NCBI GenBank assembly: GCA_947453545.1
Contig: CANGHE010000005.1
Coordinates: forward strand, 1-34,625
Direction: 5' to 3'
Length of the DNA stretch: 34,625 nucleotides
Source: Flavobacteriia bacterium
GTDB lineage: Bacteria > Bacteroidota > Bacteroidia > Flavobacteriales_D > Crocinitomicaceae
In this document: one piece after another, positions 1-6,527 of the stretch
Numbering within the stretch: the first letter of the stretch is position 1
Layout: every line of letters begins with the position of its first letter
Made by a program: the position numbers and the translations under genes
Notes under the pieces: generated by a model
What the model saw: only the letters and a program-made list of their open reading frames with translations
Database searches by the model: none
What the model was told of the DNA's origin: nothing

Positions 1-99
1 AATATGATGCCTTCTTCTGATTATTGGTTTACCGTAGAATACAAAAATCAAAATCAAGAAGCAAAGGTCTTTAAAGCGCACTTTGCTCTCAAAAGATAG
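1..99 (+). CDS. C-terminal end of a T9SS type B sorting-domain protein (partial)
   Basis: The first 99 bases read in frame 1 as 32 residues followed by TAG. The tail has the pattern MPSSDYWFTVEY, then a short polar turn, then FKAHFALKR at the very end. This is the typical ending of the gliding-motility-associated (type B, CHU_C-like) C-terminal domain that targets proteins to the type IX secretion system of Bacteroidota. Proteins with this tail are exported across the outer membrane and are often large adhesins or enzymes. The rest of the protein lies outside the window, so its own function cannot be told. A hairpin terminator follows 11 bases after the stop. Family assignment rests on about 30 residues but the motif is distinctive. 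Confidence 0.75.
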   Translation, partial: NMMPSSDYWFTVEYKNQNQEAKVFKAHFALKR

Positions 100-110
100 G
101 AATGAAATTT

Positions 111-150
111 AAAAGGCTATTTAGGTTGTTTACTTAAATAGCCTTTTTTA
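111..150. terminator. Bidirectional rho-independent terminator
   Basis: A 13-bp perfect inverted repeat (AAAAGGCTATTTA at 111-123, its complement at 135-147) encloses an 11-nt loop. It ends in a T run on the plus strand and in TTTT on the minus strand. It lies between the convergent type IX sorting-tail gene and the E1 gene (stop at 173), so it can serve both. Confidence 0.85.
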
Positions 151-172
151 AAGGTATTTATTGTGTGTAAAG

Positions 173-2221
173 TTAATAATCTAAAAGATCTTTAATCTTC
201 ACCCTAACCTTATCTACATTCGGAATCATTGTAAATTCCAACGTGCTATTCAGTGGTATTGCAGGCATATTTTCTGAACCAATCACCATGACGGGTGCAT
301 CCAAATATTTAAAACAGTTCTCCTGAATCAATCCTGCCAAACTTCGGGCAAACGAATTATTGGTTGGTTCTTCGGTGACAACCAAACATTTTTTAGCTTT
401 CTGAACTGATTTAAAAATAGCTTCTTCATCTAGTGGATACAACGTTCGCAAATCGATAATTTCCACTTGATTTTTCATCGTTGCCGAAGCATTCAATGCC
501 CAATGCACGCCCATTCCGTAAGTTATAACGGTAATCGTTTCATCGGTTTCTTGTTCCCAAATTTCCTGAACGATATTCGCTTTTCCGAAAGGTAAGATAT
601 AATCTTCACTCGGTTCGTTCACTTTTGCAGCATCGGTACCTTTCACTTTGCTCCAATACAAACCTTTGTGTTCTAAAATCACCACCGGATTGGGGTCATA
701 ATAAGCTGCTTTTAGCAAACCTTTCAAGTCTGCACCATTGCTAGGATAAGCAATTTTGATTCCTCGAATATTAGTCAAAACACTTTCTACAGAAGAGGAA
801 TGATAAGGACCACCACTTCCATAAGCACCAATCGGCACACGTAAAATCATACTCACCGGCCATTTTCCATTGGATAAATAACAGGAACGGCTCACTTCGG
901 TAAACAATTGGTTCAATCCTGGCCAAATGTAATCGGCAAACTGCACCTCAACAATCGGTTTCAAGCCCACCGCCGACATTCCGACTGTAGAACCTACAAT
1001 AAAAGCTTCTTGAATTGGGGTATTGAAAACACGTTCGTCTCCAAATTTTTGAGCCAACGTTGCTGCTTCCCGAAAAACACCGCCCAATCGTCCGCCAACA
1101 TCTTGTCCGTACAACAAACATTCTGGGTGTTTTCTCATTAATTCTTCCACTGCAAACAGGGCACAATCCACCATCACCACTTTATCTTCACGCTCCGGAT
1201 TTCGTTCGCCCACTTCTTCTGTAATCGGCGTTGGAGCAAAATCATGTGTGAATAAATCTTCTGGTTTTGGATCTTCGGCTAATTGTGCTTTATCAAAATC
1301 GGCTTGCACTTTGGCAACAGCTGTATCTTCTATTTTTTGAATTTCTTCATTTGTAAAACCAGCTTCCAACAATTGTTGTATCAAAACAGGATAAGGATCA
1401 CGTGATTGCGCTTCTTCCAAATCGTCACGATACCATTCCATTCGAACACCTGAAGTATGGTGATTCAATAACGGAACTTTAGCATGAACCAAAAACGGAC
1501 GACGTTCTTCTCGAATGGTTTTTACCACTTTTTGAACCGCTAAATAACTTTCGGTAAAATTAGCTCCGTCAATAGAAATCGCTTCAATTCCATGAAACCC
1601 TTTTGCATATTCAAATGCATTTTGAGCACGAGTTTCAGCAGCATTTGCTGAAATGTCCCAACCGTTATCTTGCACTAAATACAAAATCGGAAGTTTTTTT
1701 AAAGCTGCCATTTGCAAAGCTTCAGCAATTTCTCCTTCGGTTACAGAAGCATCGCCAAGTGAACATACAACTAATGGATTCTCTTGATTAGTATCTTGAA
1801 TTCCGGTGTTTTCTTTATACCAAAATCCCATAGCTGCTCCAGTTGCTGGAATGGCTTGCATACCCGTTGCCGATGATTGATGTGGAATTTTAGGTTTATC
1901 AGCATCTTTCAAACTAGGATGACAATAATACGTTCGACCGCCTGAAAATGGGTCGTCTTTTTTTGCCATTAATTGCAACATCAAATCGTAAGGTTGCATT
2001 CCGATTCCCAATAGCATAGCGTCATCACGATAATACGGAAAAGCATAATCTTGTGGCAATAATTGCATCGCCATCGCAATCTGAATAGCTTCGTGCCCAC
2101 GAGAAGTGGCATGCACGTATTTAGAAACTATTTTGAAATTATCTTCATACAAAGTCGCCATGGCTTTGGCAGTTGCCATTGTTGAAAATGCTTTTTTAAG
2201 AATCGATTTGTCTAAATTCAT
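173..2221 (-). CDS. 2-oxoacid dehydrogenase E1, alpha and beta subunits fused (branched-chain type)
   Basis: This 682-residue protein is a thiamine-diphosphate enzyme that decarboxylates branched-chain-type 2-oxoacids and reductively acylates the lipoyl group of E2. Residues about 1-330 are the alpha-type domain with the ThDP/Mg motif (GDAS at 156-159, QDNGWDIS from 184). Residues about 345-682 are the beta-type transketolase-like domain (QEAFIVGSTVGMS, GGPYHSSS). In many bacteria these are two genes; the single-chain form is common in Bacteroidota. It is the last gene of the leftward run, 74 nt after ilvE, with the partner E2 just beyond. No E3 (lipoamide dehydrogenase) gene is in the window. 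Substrate choice (branched-chain versus arylpyruvate or others) is inferred from the ilvE neighbour and is not proven. Confidence 0.9.
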   Translation of the reverse strand: MNLDKSILKKAFSTMATAKAMATLYEDNFKIVSKYVHATSRGHEAIQIAMAMQLLPQDYAFPYYRDDAMLLGIGMQPYDLMLQLMAKKDDPFSGGRTYYCHPSLKDADKPKIPHQSSATGMQAIPATGAAMGFWYKENTGIQDTNQENPLVVCSLGDASVTEGEIAEALQMAALKKLPILYLVQDNGWDISANAAETRAQNAFEYAKGFHGIEAISIDGANFTESYLAVQKVVKTIREERRPFLVHAKVPLLNHHTSGVRMEWYRDDLEEAQSRDPYPVLIQQLLEAGFTNEEIQKIEDTAVAKVQADFDKAQLAEDPKPEDLFTHDFAPTPITEEVGERNPEREDKVVMVDCALFAVEELMRKHPECLLYGQDVGGRLGGVFREAATLAQKFGDERVFNTPIQEAFIVGSTVGMSAVGLKPIVEVQFADYIWPGLNQLFTEVSRSCYLSNGKWPVSMILRVPIGAYGSGGPYHSSSVESVLTNIRGIKIAYPSNGADLKGLLKAAYYDPNPVVILEHKGLYWSKVKGTDAAKVNEPSEDYILPFGKANIVQEIWEQETDETITVITYGMGVHWALNASATMKNQVEIIDLRTLYPLDEEAIFKSVQKAKKCLVVTEEPTNNSFARSLAGLIQENCFKYLDAPVMVIGSENMPAIPLNSTLEFTMIPNVDKVRVKIKDLLDY

Positions 2222-2250
2222 TTATTTAATGCTTATCTGAAAAGTAAAAA

Positions 2251-2292
2251 ACTTTGCGCTCGTTGCGCCTTCTTTGCGAACCTTGCGGTTAA
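2251..2292. repeat. Intergenic GCAA-box degenerate repeat
   Basis: The ilvE-E1 gap carries four copies of TTGCG (GCAA on the minus strand) spaced 9-11 nt apart, ending at the ilvE stop codon. It resembles in wording the CACAAAG/GCGCAA block at 15935-15969. It is not in strict 7-nt register, unlike the other blocks in this window. Confidence 0.55.
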
Positions 2293-2295
2293 ATA

Positions 2296-3351
2296 TTATT
2301 TTGCTTCTACAATCCAACCAAATTCATCTGCTATATCTTGAACTTTTATCGCATTCAAAGTATCATTTACCATTACCGAAACCGGATTCGCCTCAGGGAA
2401 TTTAATTGACAAATTATTGTTACCAATTTCTTCAATCATAGCAATCCCAACGGCTGTTCCAGTTCCGAAAGCTTCTTCTAAAGTTCCTTTTTGAGACGCT
2501 TCAATAATTTCAGTAATAGTGATTGGTCTTTCGGTTACTTCAAAACCTTTACTTCTTAACAAATCGATGACACTCATTCGAGTAATTCCTGATAAAATGG
2601 AACCCGTTAAACTTGGTGTAATGAATTTTCCATCTATTTTGAAAAAAATATTCATCGTTCCCACTTCTTGAATGTATTCAAAATCTTGAGCGTCTAACCA
2701 CAACACTTGGTCAAAACCTTTCGCTTTTGCATATTCTGTCGGACGAATGGCTGCTGCGTAATTTCCGGCTGCTTTAGCTTCTCCTGTTCCACCGTTTACA
2801 GCACGAACGTATTTTTTTTCTGCATACAATTTTATTTTTTTAGTATAAAGAGGTCCAGATGGTGATGCCATAATAATAAACTTAAAACTTGTAGCCGCTC
2901 TCATTCCAATAAAAGGTTCGTCGGCATACATAAAAGGTCTTAAATAAAGAGCACTTCCTGTTGCGGTTGGTATCCATTTTTTATCCAAAGCAACCAGTTT
3001 TTTTAATCCTTCAATAAATAATTCTTCTGGAAAAATGGGCATTCCCATTCTATCAGCACTAAAATTTAATCGTTTGGCATTTTCATCTGGCCTAAACAAC
3101 AAAGGTGTTTCATCTTTACCTAAAGTCGCTTTCATTCCTTCAAAAATAGCTTGTCCATAATGCAAAGCCATGGCAGCAGGATGCGTTGGAATTAAGGCTA
3201 AAGGTTCAATTCTAGGGTTGTGCCATTCACCGTTTTCATAATCACAAATAAACATGTGATCAGTAAATGAATACCCCATTATGATATTATTAATATCTAC
3301 GGATTTAATTTTTGATTCTTGAATAAGTGTTGTTTTTATTGAATAGCTCAT
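2296..3351 (-). CDS. ilvE: Branched-chain amino acid aminotransferase
   Basis: This is a class IV (fold type IV) PLP aminotransferase of 351 residues that interconverts Leu/Ile/Val and their 2-oxoacids with 2-oxoglutarate/glutamate. Visible hallmarks are ALHYGQAIFEGMKA near residue 60, the region AVNGGTGEAKAAGNYAAA around residues 185-202 that carries the PLP-lysine signature of this family, and FGTGTAVGIAMI near the C-terminus. The length fits the long BCAT group. It lies between E2 (23 nt upstream) and E1, so transamination and oxidative decarboxylation of the same oxoacids are encoded together. These enzymes often accept aromatic substrates to some degree, which matters for the link to the paa genes, but that is inference. 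Confidence 0.93.
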   Translation of the reverse strand: MSYSIKTTLIQESKIKSVDINNIIMGYSFTDHMFICDYENGEWHNPRIEPLALIPTHPAAMALHYGQAIFEGMKATLGKDETPLLFRPDENAKRLNFSADRMGMPIFPEELFIEGLKKLVALDKKWIPTATGSALYLRPFMYADEPFIGMRAATSFKFIIMASPSGPLYTKKIKLYAEKKYVRAVNGGTGEAKAAGNYAAAIRPTEYAKAKGFDQVLWLDAQDFEYIQEVGTMNIFFKIDGKFITPSLTGSILSGITRMSVIDLLRSKGFEVTERPITITEIIEASQKGTLEEAFGTGTAVGIAMIEEIGNNNLSIKFPEANPVSVMVNDTLNAIKVQDIADEFGWIVEAK

Positions 3352-3374
3352 GCTTTTGTATATTGTTATTAAAC

Positions 3375-4664
3375 TTATAAATTACTATTTGTATCAAATT
3401 GTTCTAAATAATCCCCTACTTTTCGTAAGAATGAACCTCCTAAAAATCCGTCCACCACTCTATGGTCGAAGGATAGAGAAAGATACATCATGCTTCTAAT
3501 AGCGATTTCGTCTCCTTTTGAAGTCGTAATAACTTCAGGACGTTTTTTTATAATTCCGAAAGCTAAAATGGCCACTTCAGGTTGGTTGATAATTGGTGTT
3601 CCCATCAAACTTCCAAAAGTTCCTACATTAGAAATGGTGAAGGTACTTCCTTGAATTTGTTCGGGTTTTAATTTGTTATTTCTAGAGGCTTCCGCCAAAG
3701 TATTTACATCTTTTGCTAAAGCAACTAAATCTTTCTCATTGGCATTTTTAACAACAGGAACGATTAAATTTCCTGATGGTAATGCAGTTGCCATTCCGAT
3801 ATTAATATCACTATGAACGATAATATTTTTTTCATCCACAGAAACATTAATCATTGGAAAATCAACAATCGCTTTGGCTACAGCCTGAACAAATACTGGT
3901 GTAAACGTGAGTTTCTCATTGTATTTTTGTTGAAACTTATCTTTATTTTCATTTCTCCAATTGACCAAATCAGTTACATCAACTTCAATGTAAGAAGTTA
4001 CATGTGGTGAAGTTTGCTTAGAATATACCATGTGATCGGCAATCATTTTGCGCATTCTGTCCATTTCGACTATTCTATCTTTTCCTTCTACAAAATTGAT
4101 TTTAGGTTTTGGATAAGAAGAAGTTGCAGGTTGTCGGTTATCGGTTATCGGTTTACTTTGAATAGGATATTTTCTATTTTTTAAATAATTAAAAACATCA
4201 CTTTTTTGCAAACGCCCGTCTGTTCCTGAACCAGAAATAGTTTGTAATTCTTGAATCGAAAGATTTTCCTTTTGAGCAATGCTTATTATTAATGGCGAAA
4301 TGAAAGCATTTGGATTGGTTGTCAGTTTTCGGTTGTCGGTTATCGGTTGTTGATTTTGTGATGTTGATTGAACTTCATTTTTCTCAACAGAAACATCTTG
4401 TTTCTTGTTTCTTGTTTCTTGTTTCCCATCAGCATCAATCAATGCCAAAACGGTTCCAACCTCAACAACGTCATCTTTCTGAAAACGAATTTCAGTTATG
4501 ACACCCGAAACTGGAGATGGTACGTCACTATCGACTTTATCGGTAGCGACTTCTAAAATAGTTTCTTCAGCTTCTACAAAATCACCTACGTTTTTCAACC
4601 AACTGATTATTGTTGCTTCAGATATACTTTCACCCATTTTGGGCATTTTGAATTCTGTTATCAT
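3375..4664 (-). CDS. 2-oxoacid dehydrogenase E2, dihydrolipoyl acyltransferase
   Basis: This 429-residue protein is the core acyltransferase of the complex, moving the acyl group from lipoate to CoA. An N-terminal lipoyl domain (1-78) carries the lipoylated lysine K43 in ATDKVDSDVPSP. A peripheral-subunit-binding domain spans about 119-163 (NAFISPLI to DVFNYLKN). The catalytic domain ends with SFDHRVVDG (H401, D405). The two linkers are odd. Residues 81-90, 104-117 and 169-181 are encoded by 7-bp tandem repeats, and the phrase PITDNR occurs in both linkers. Only one lipoyl domain is present. ATG at 4664 opens directly into the conserved MITEFKMPKMGES start. It is probably the branched-chain complex, given E1 and ilvE next door. 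Confidence 0.92.
   Translation of the reverse strand: MITEFKMPKMGESISEATIISWLKNVGDFVEAEETILEVATDKVDSDVPSPVSGVITEIRFQKDDVVEVGTVLALIDADGKQETRNKKQDVSVEKNEVQSTSQNQQPITDNRKLTTNPNAFISPLIISIAQKENLSIQELQTISGSGTDGRLQKSDVFNYLKNRKYPIQSKPITDNRQPATSSYPKPKINFVEGKDRIVEMDRMRKMIADHMVYSKQTSPHVTSYIEVDVTDLVNWRNENKDKFQQKYNEKLTFTPVFVQAVAKAIVDFPMINVSVDEKNIIVHSDINIGMATALPSGNLIVPVVKNANEKDLVALAKDVNTLAEASRNNKLKPEQIQGSTFTISNVGTFGSLMGTPIINQPEVAILAFGIIKKRPEVITTSKGDEIAIRSMMYLSLSFDHRVVDGFLGGSFLRKVGDYLEQFDTNSNL
4129..4156. repeat. 7-bp tandem repeat inside the E2 gene (second linker)
   Basis: Four 7-nt units stand in register: GGTTGTC, GGTTATC, GGTTATC, GGTTTAC. Three heptamers make 21 nt, so the block can be read through as seven codons. 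It encodes PITDNRQ of the linker after the subunit-binding domain. Confidence 0.85.
4317..4351. repeat. 7-bp tandem repeat inside the E2 gene (first linker)
   Basis: Five 7-nt units stand in register: GGTTGTC, AGTTTTC, GGTTGTC, GGTTATC, GGTTGTT. The word is the same as at 4129-4156, and it encodes QQPITDNRKLTTN in the linker before the subunit-binding domain. Confidence 0.85.
4397..4426. repeat. (TTTCTTG)4 heptamer repeat inside the E2 gene
   Basis: Four near-perfect copies of TTTCTTG encode KQETRNKKQD immediately after the lipoyl domain. The reading frame shifts through the unit because 7 is not a multiple of 3, so the peptide is not obviously repetitive although the DNA is. Confidence 0.85.
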
Positions 4665-4735
4665 TTGTCTATAATGAGAAATTTATCTCAACTTTATAAA
4701 TAGTAAAAAAAATACTAAAATTATTGATGCATGAA

Positions 4736-4966
4736 TTAAAATCGAAAAAATATTCGTTTTGGCTTTATAATAATATTGCCAAATATTTTAAAAAAAAGCA
4801 CCAAAACTATTAATGGCAAAACAATTGGCGCAACAGTTTCAATCATCATCATTCCGTTTCCTGATGGAATTATTTTATATCTAATAATAATCAGAAAGAT
4901 TAAAATGATGTAAAATAACAACGTTAAAAATGCACTTTTATATTTTGGATTTTCTATTTTAATCAT
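4736..4966 (-). CDS. Small two-helix membrane protein, function unknown
   Basis: I do not recognise this 76-residue protein. It has a basic N-terminus, a strongly hydrophobic helix at about 11-29, a short loop containing PSGNGMMM, a second hydrophobic helix at about 42-63 and a basic tail (KPKRIFFRF), so it should sit in the inner membrane with both ends inside. Its ATG lies 4 nt after the paaY stop, which suggests translational linkage. The E2 gene starts 71 nt downstream. The close spacing and clean ATG favour a real gene, but without a family match this is moderate. Confidence 0.5.
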   Translation of the reverse strand: MIKIENPKYKSAFLTLLFYIILIFLIIIRYKIIPSGNGMMMIETVAPIVLPLIVLVLFFKIFGNIIIKPKRIFFRF

Positions 4967-4970
4967 TCAA

Positions 4971-5567
4971 TTATTTTTTCTTAAACTCTTCTAATGTCTT
5001 ATAAAACGCTTCTTGTGTTGGCCTGTCTTTTGGAATTTCTCGCAACGGTTCAACGGCTTTTAAGGTTTCGTAACACTCTTTTGGTAATTGTTGGTACAAG
5101 GCTGTTCCTTTAGTTTTCCAGCCTATCATTTCATCAGAAACGTCTTTTATAATTGTGGCTGGATTTCCAACGACCATTTTTCGATTCGGAATTTGCATTC
5201 CGGCTTTAACAAAACTTAAGGCTCCGATAATACATTCATCACCAATAGTAACATCATCCATAATCACCGCATTCATCCCTACCAAACAATTGGCTCCAAT
5301 ATTGGCTCCGTGAATAATCGCTCCATGACCGATGTGTGCTCCTGCTTTCAAAACCATGATCTTTCCTGGAAACATGTGAATCGTGCAATTTTCTTGAACG
5401 TTACAACCATCTTCAATGATGATTTCGCCCCAATCGCCACGAATGGCAGCACCAGGACCAACATATACATTTTTCCCAATAATCACGTTACCCGTAACCG
5501 CTGCTTGCGGATGGATGAAACTACTTTCGTGTATGACTGGGATGAAACCTTTGAATTCGTATATCAT
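4971..5567 (-). CDS. paaY: PaaY-like hexapeptide-repeat (gamma-carbonic-anhydrase fold) protein
   Basis: This 198-residue left-handed beta-helix protein matches the length of PaaY (about 196-199). Hexapeptide repeats run from about residue 20 to 140, with histidines of the metal site at NCTIHMFPG and GAHIGHGAIIHGA. The C-terminal third is helical (MIGWKTKGTALYQQLPKECYETL), as in PaaY rather than plain gamma-CA/YrdA proteins. PaaY is described as a thioesterase that clears dead-end CoA esters formed when the Paa pathway stalls. It follows the PaaF-like hydratase across an 84-nt gap made of heptamer repeats. The context of paaZ and hydratase supports the call strongly. Confidence 0.85.
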   Translation of the reverse strand: MIYEFKGFIPVIHESSFIHPQAAVTGNVIIGKNVYVGPGAAIRGDWGEIIIEDGCNVQENCTIHMFPGKIMVLKAGAHIGHGAIIHGANIGANCLVGMNAVIMDDVTIGDECIIGALSFVKAGMQIPNRKMVVGNPATIIKDVSDEMIGWKTKGTALYQQLPKECYETLKAVEPLREIPKDRPTQEAFYKTLEEFKKK

Positions 5568-5577
5568 ATTTTTTTAG

Positions 5578-5654
5578 AATATAGATGAAAGAATATAGAA
5601 AATAGACTTAACCTCATTGTCTATATTCTATTCTCTTTTTTCTTTGCTCTCTTA
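5578..5654. repeat. Heptamer-phased repeat in the hydratase-paaY gap
   Basis: Two half-blocks can be read in 7-nt steps: AATATAG, ATGAAAG, AATATAG, AAAATAG, ACTTAAC (5578-5612) and TCTATAT, TCTATTC, TCTTTTT, TCTTTGC, TCTCTTA (5120-offset excluded; 5620-5654). The second runs into the hydratase stop codon. The halves are partly complementary (GAATATAG against CTATATTC), so the RNA can also form an imperfect hairpin. Confidence 0.7.
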
Positions 5655-6404
5655 CTTAAATTTTTTCAACGTCTCTTTCGTAAAATCAGACAATACTAAT
5701 CGTCCGCTGATAGCGGCTCTTTCGGCTAATAGATTATCCCAATCCTCTGTTCCTCTCCAAAATACCTTTTTCATTTCGAGCATGGCTTCAGGGTTGTAGG
5801 TACATAAATGTTCGGCGAATTTTTGAACCGCTTCGTCCATTTCTTCAATTGATTCATACACATTGGCAAATAATCCTTTTTCTTTTGCCCAAGTTGCTTC
5901 GTAAAATGTGTTAGCGTCGATTGCGATTTGTGACATGGCAGAAACGCCCATTTTTCTTTCGATGGCTGGTGACACTACGAATGGTCCGATTCCAACGTTT
6001 AATTCTGATAGTTTAATTGCTGCGAATTTTGTCGCCATACAATAATCGGTTGACCCTGCAATTCCTACTCCGCCACCCACAGTTTTTCCTTGAATTCTTC
6101 CGATGATAAATTTCGGACATTTTCTCATGGCATTAATGACGTTAGCAAAACCAGAGAAAAATACTTTCCCAGTTTCGGCATCGTTGATAGCTATTAATTC
6201 TTTAAAACTAGCTCCTGCACAAAAAGTACGGTCGCCACCACTTTTTAGGATGATGACTTTAACTTGTGAATTATTTCCAACTTCAGTAATCGTATTGGCT
6301 AATTGCGCCAAAATATGACCTGGCAAAGAGTTTTGCTCAGGATGAAAAAACTCGATAGTGGCTATGTTGTTTTGTACTTGTTGTTTTACGTATGCTTCTG
6401 TCAT
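5652..6404 (-). CDS. Enoyl-CoA hydratase/isomerase family protein, PaaF-like
   Basis: This 250-residue crotonase-fold protein has the oxyanion-hole motifs GDRTFCAGASFKEL (about 56-69) and GKTVGGGVGIAG (about 105-116), then SELNVGIGPFV around the active-site glutamate region. In the Paa pathway a second crotonase besides PaaG is needed to hydrate 2,3-dehydroadipyl-CoA (PaaF). This gene follows paaZ and is the only other candidate in the window, so PaaF is the likely role. The sequence also resembles methylglutaconyl-CoA hydratase-like enzymes, so the exact substrate is open. Its first codons are duplicated 88 nt upstream (see 6421-6495), and ATG at 6404 is the start that gives the full domain. 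Confidence 0.75.
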   Translation of the reverse strand: MTEAYVKQQVQNNIATIEFFHPEQNSLPGHILAQLANTITEVGNNSQVKVIILKSGGDRTFCAGASFKELIAINDAETGKVFFSGFANVINAMRKCPKFIIGRIQGKTVGGGVGIAGSTDYCMATKFAAIKLSELNVGIGPFVVSPAIERKMGVSAMSQIAIDANTFYEATWAKEKGLFANVYESIEEMDEAVQKFAEHLCTYNPEAMLEMKKVFWRGTEDWDNLLAERAAISGRLVLSDFTKETLKKFK

Positions 6405-6420
6405 TATATACTTTGTCTTT

Positions 6421-6495
6421 TTATTGAAAATACCTGACAGCCACTGGCTGTCCTCCTTTTAATTTCAAATGTTTTACGTATGCTTCTGTTGACAT
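6421..6495 (-). CDS. 24-codon mini-ORF, duplicated leader of the hydratase gene
   Basis: An ATG at 6495 opens a 24-codon frame beginning MSTEAYVK and ending VAVRYFQ, stop at 6421. Twenty nucleotides (6470-6489) are identical to 6382-6401, the start of the downstream hydratase (MTEAYVKQ), and the bases just before each ATG (AAAAGACA) also agree. This looks like a tandem duplication of the start region that has since diverged. It could be a remnant or a translated leader peptide. It ends 16 nt before the hydratase ATG and contains the palindrome at 6436-6452. Confidence 0.35.
   Translation of the reverse strand: MSTEAYVKHLKLKGGQPVAVRYFQ
6436..6452. promoter_or_regulatory. 17-bp near-perfect palindrome upstream of the PaaF-like gene
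   Basis: GACAGCCA and TGGCTGTC flank a single central base. As DNA it could be a protein-binding site. As RNA the 1-nt centre would force a slightly smaller stem. It is followed on the minus strand by no T run, so it is not a terminator. Function unknown. Confidence 0.45.
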
Positions 6496-6499
6496 TGTC

Positions 6500-6527
6500 T
6501 TTTTTCTTTGTTCTTTATTCTTTTCTC
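6500..6527. repeat. Heptamer-phased pyrimidine repeat after paaZ
   Basis: Four 7-nt units stand in register (TTTTTTC, TTTGTTC, TTTATTC, TTTTCTC), ending at the paaZ stop codon. Low complexity makes the register less certain than elsewhere. Confidence 0.5.

Noticed and set aside
28-172. A further gene between the type IX tail and E1
   Set aside because: Only the terminator hairpin and AT-rich DNA are present.
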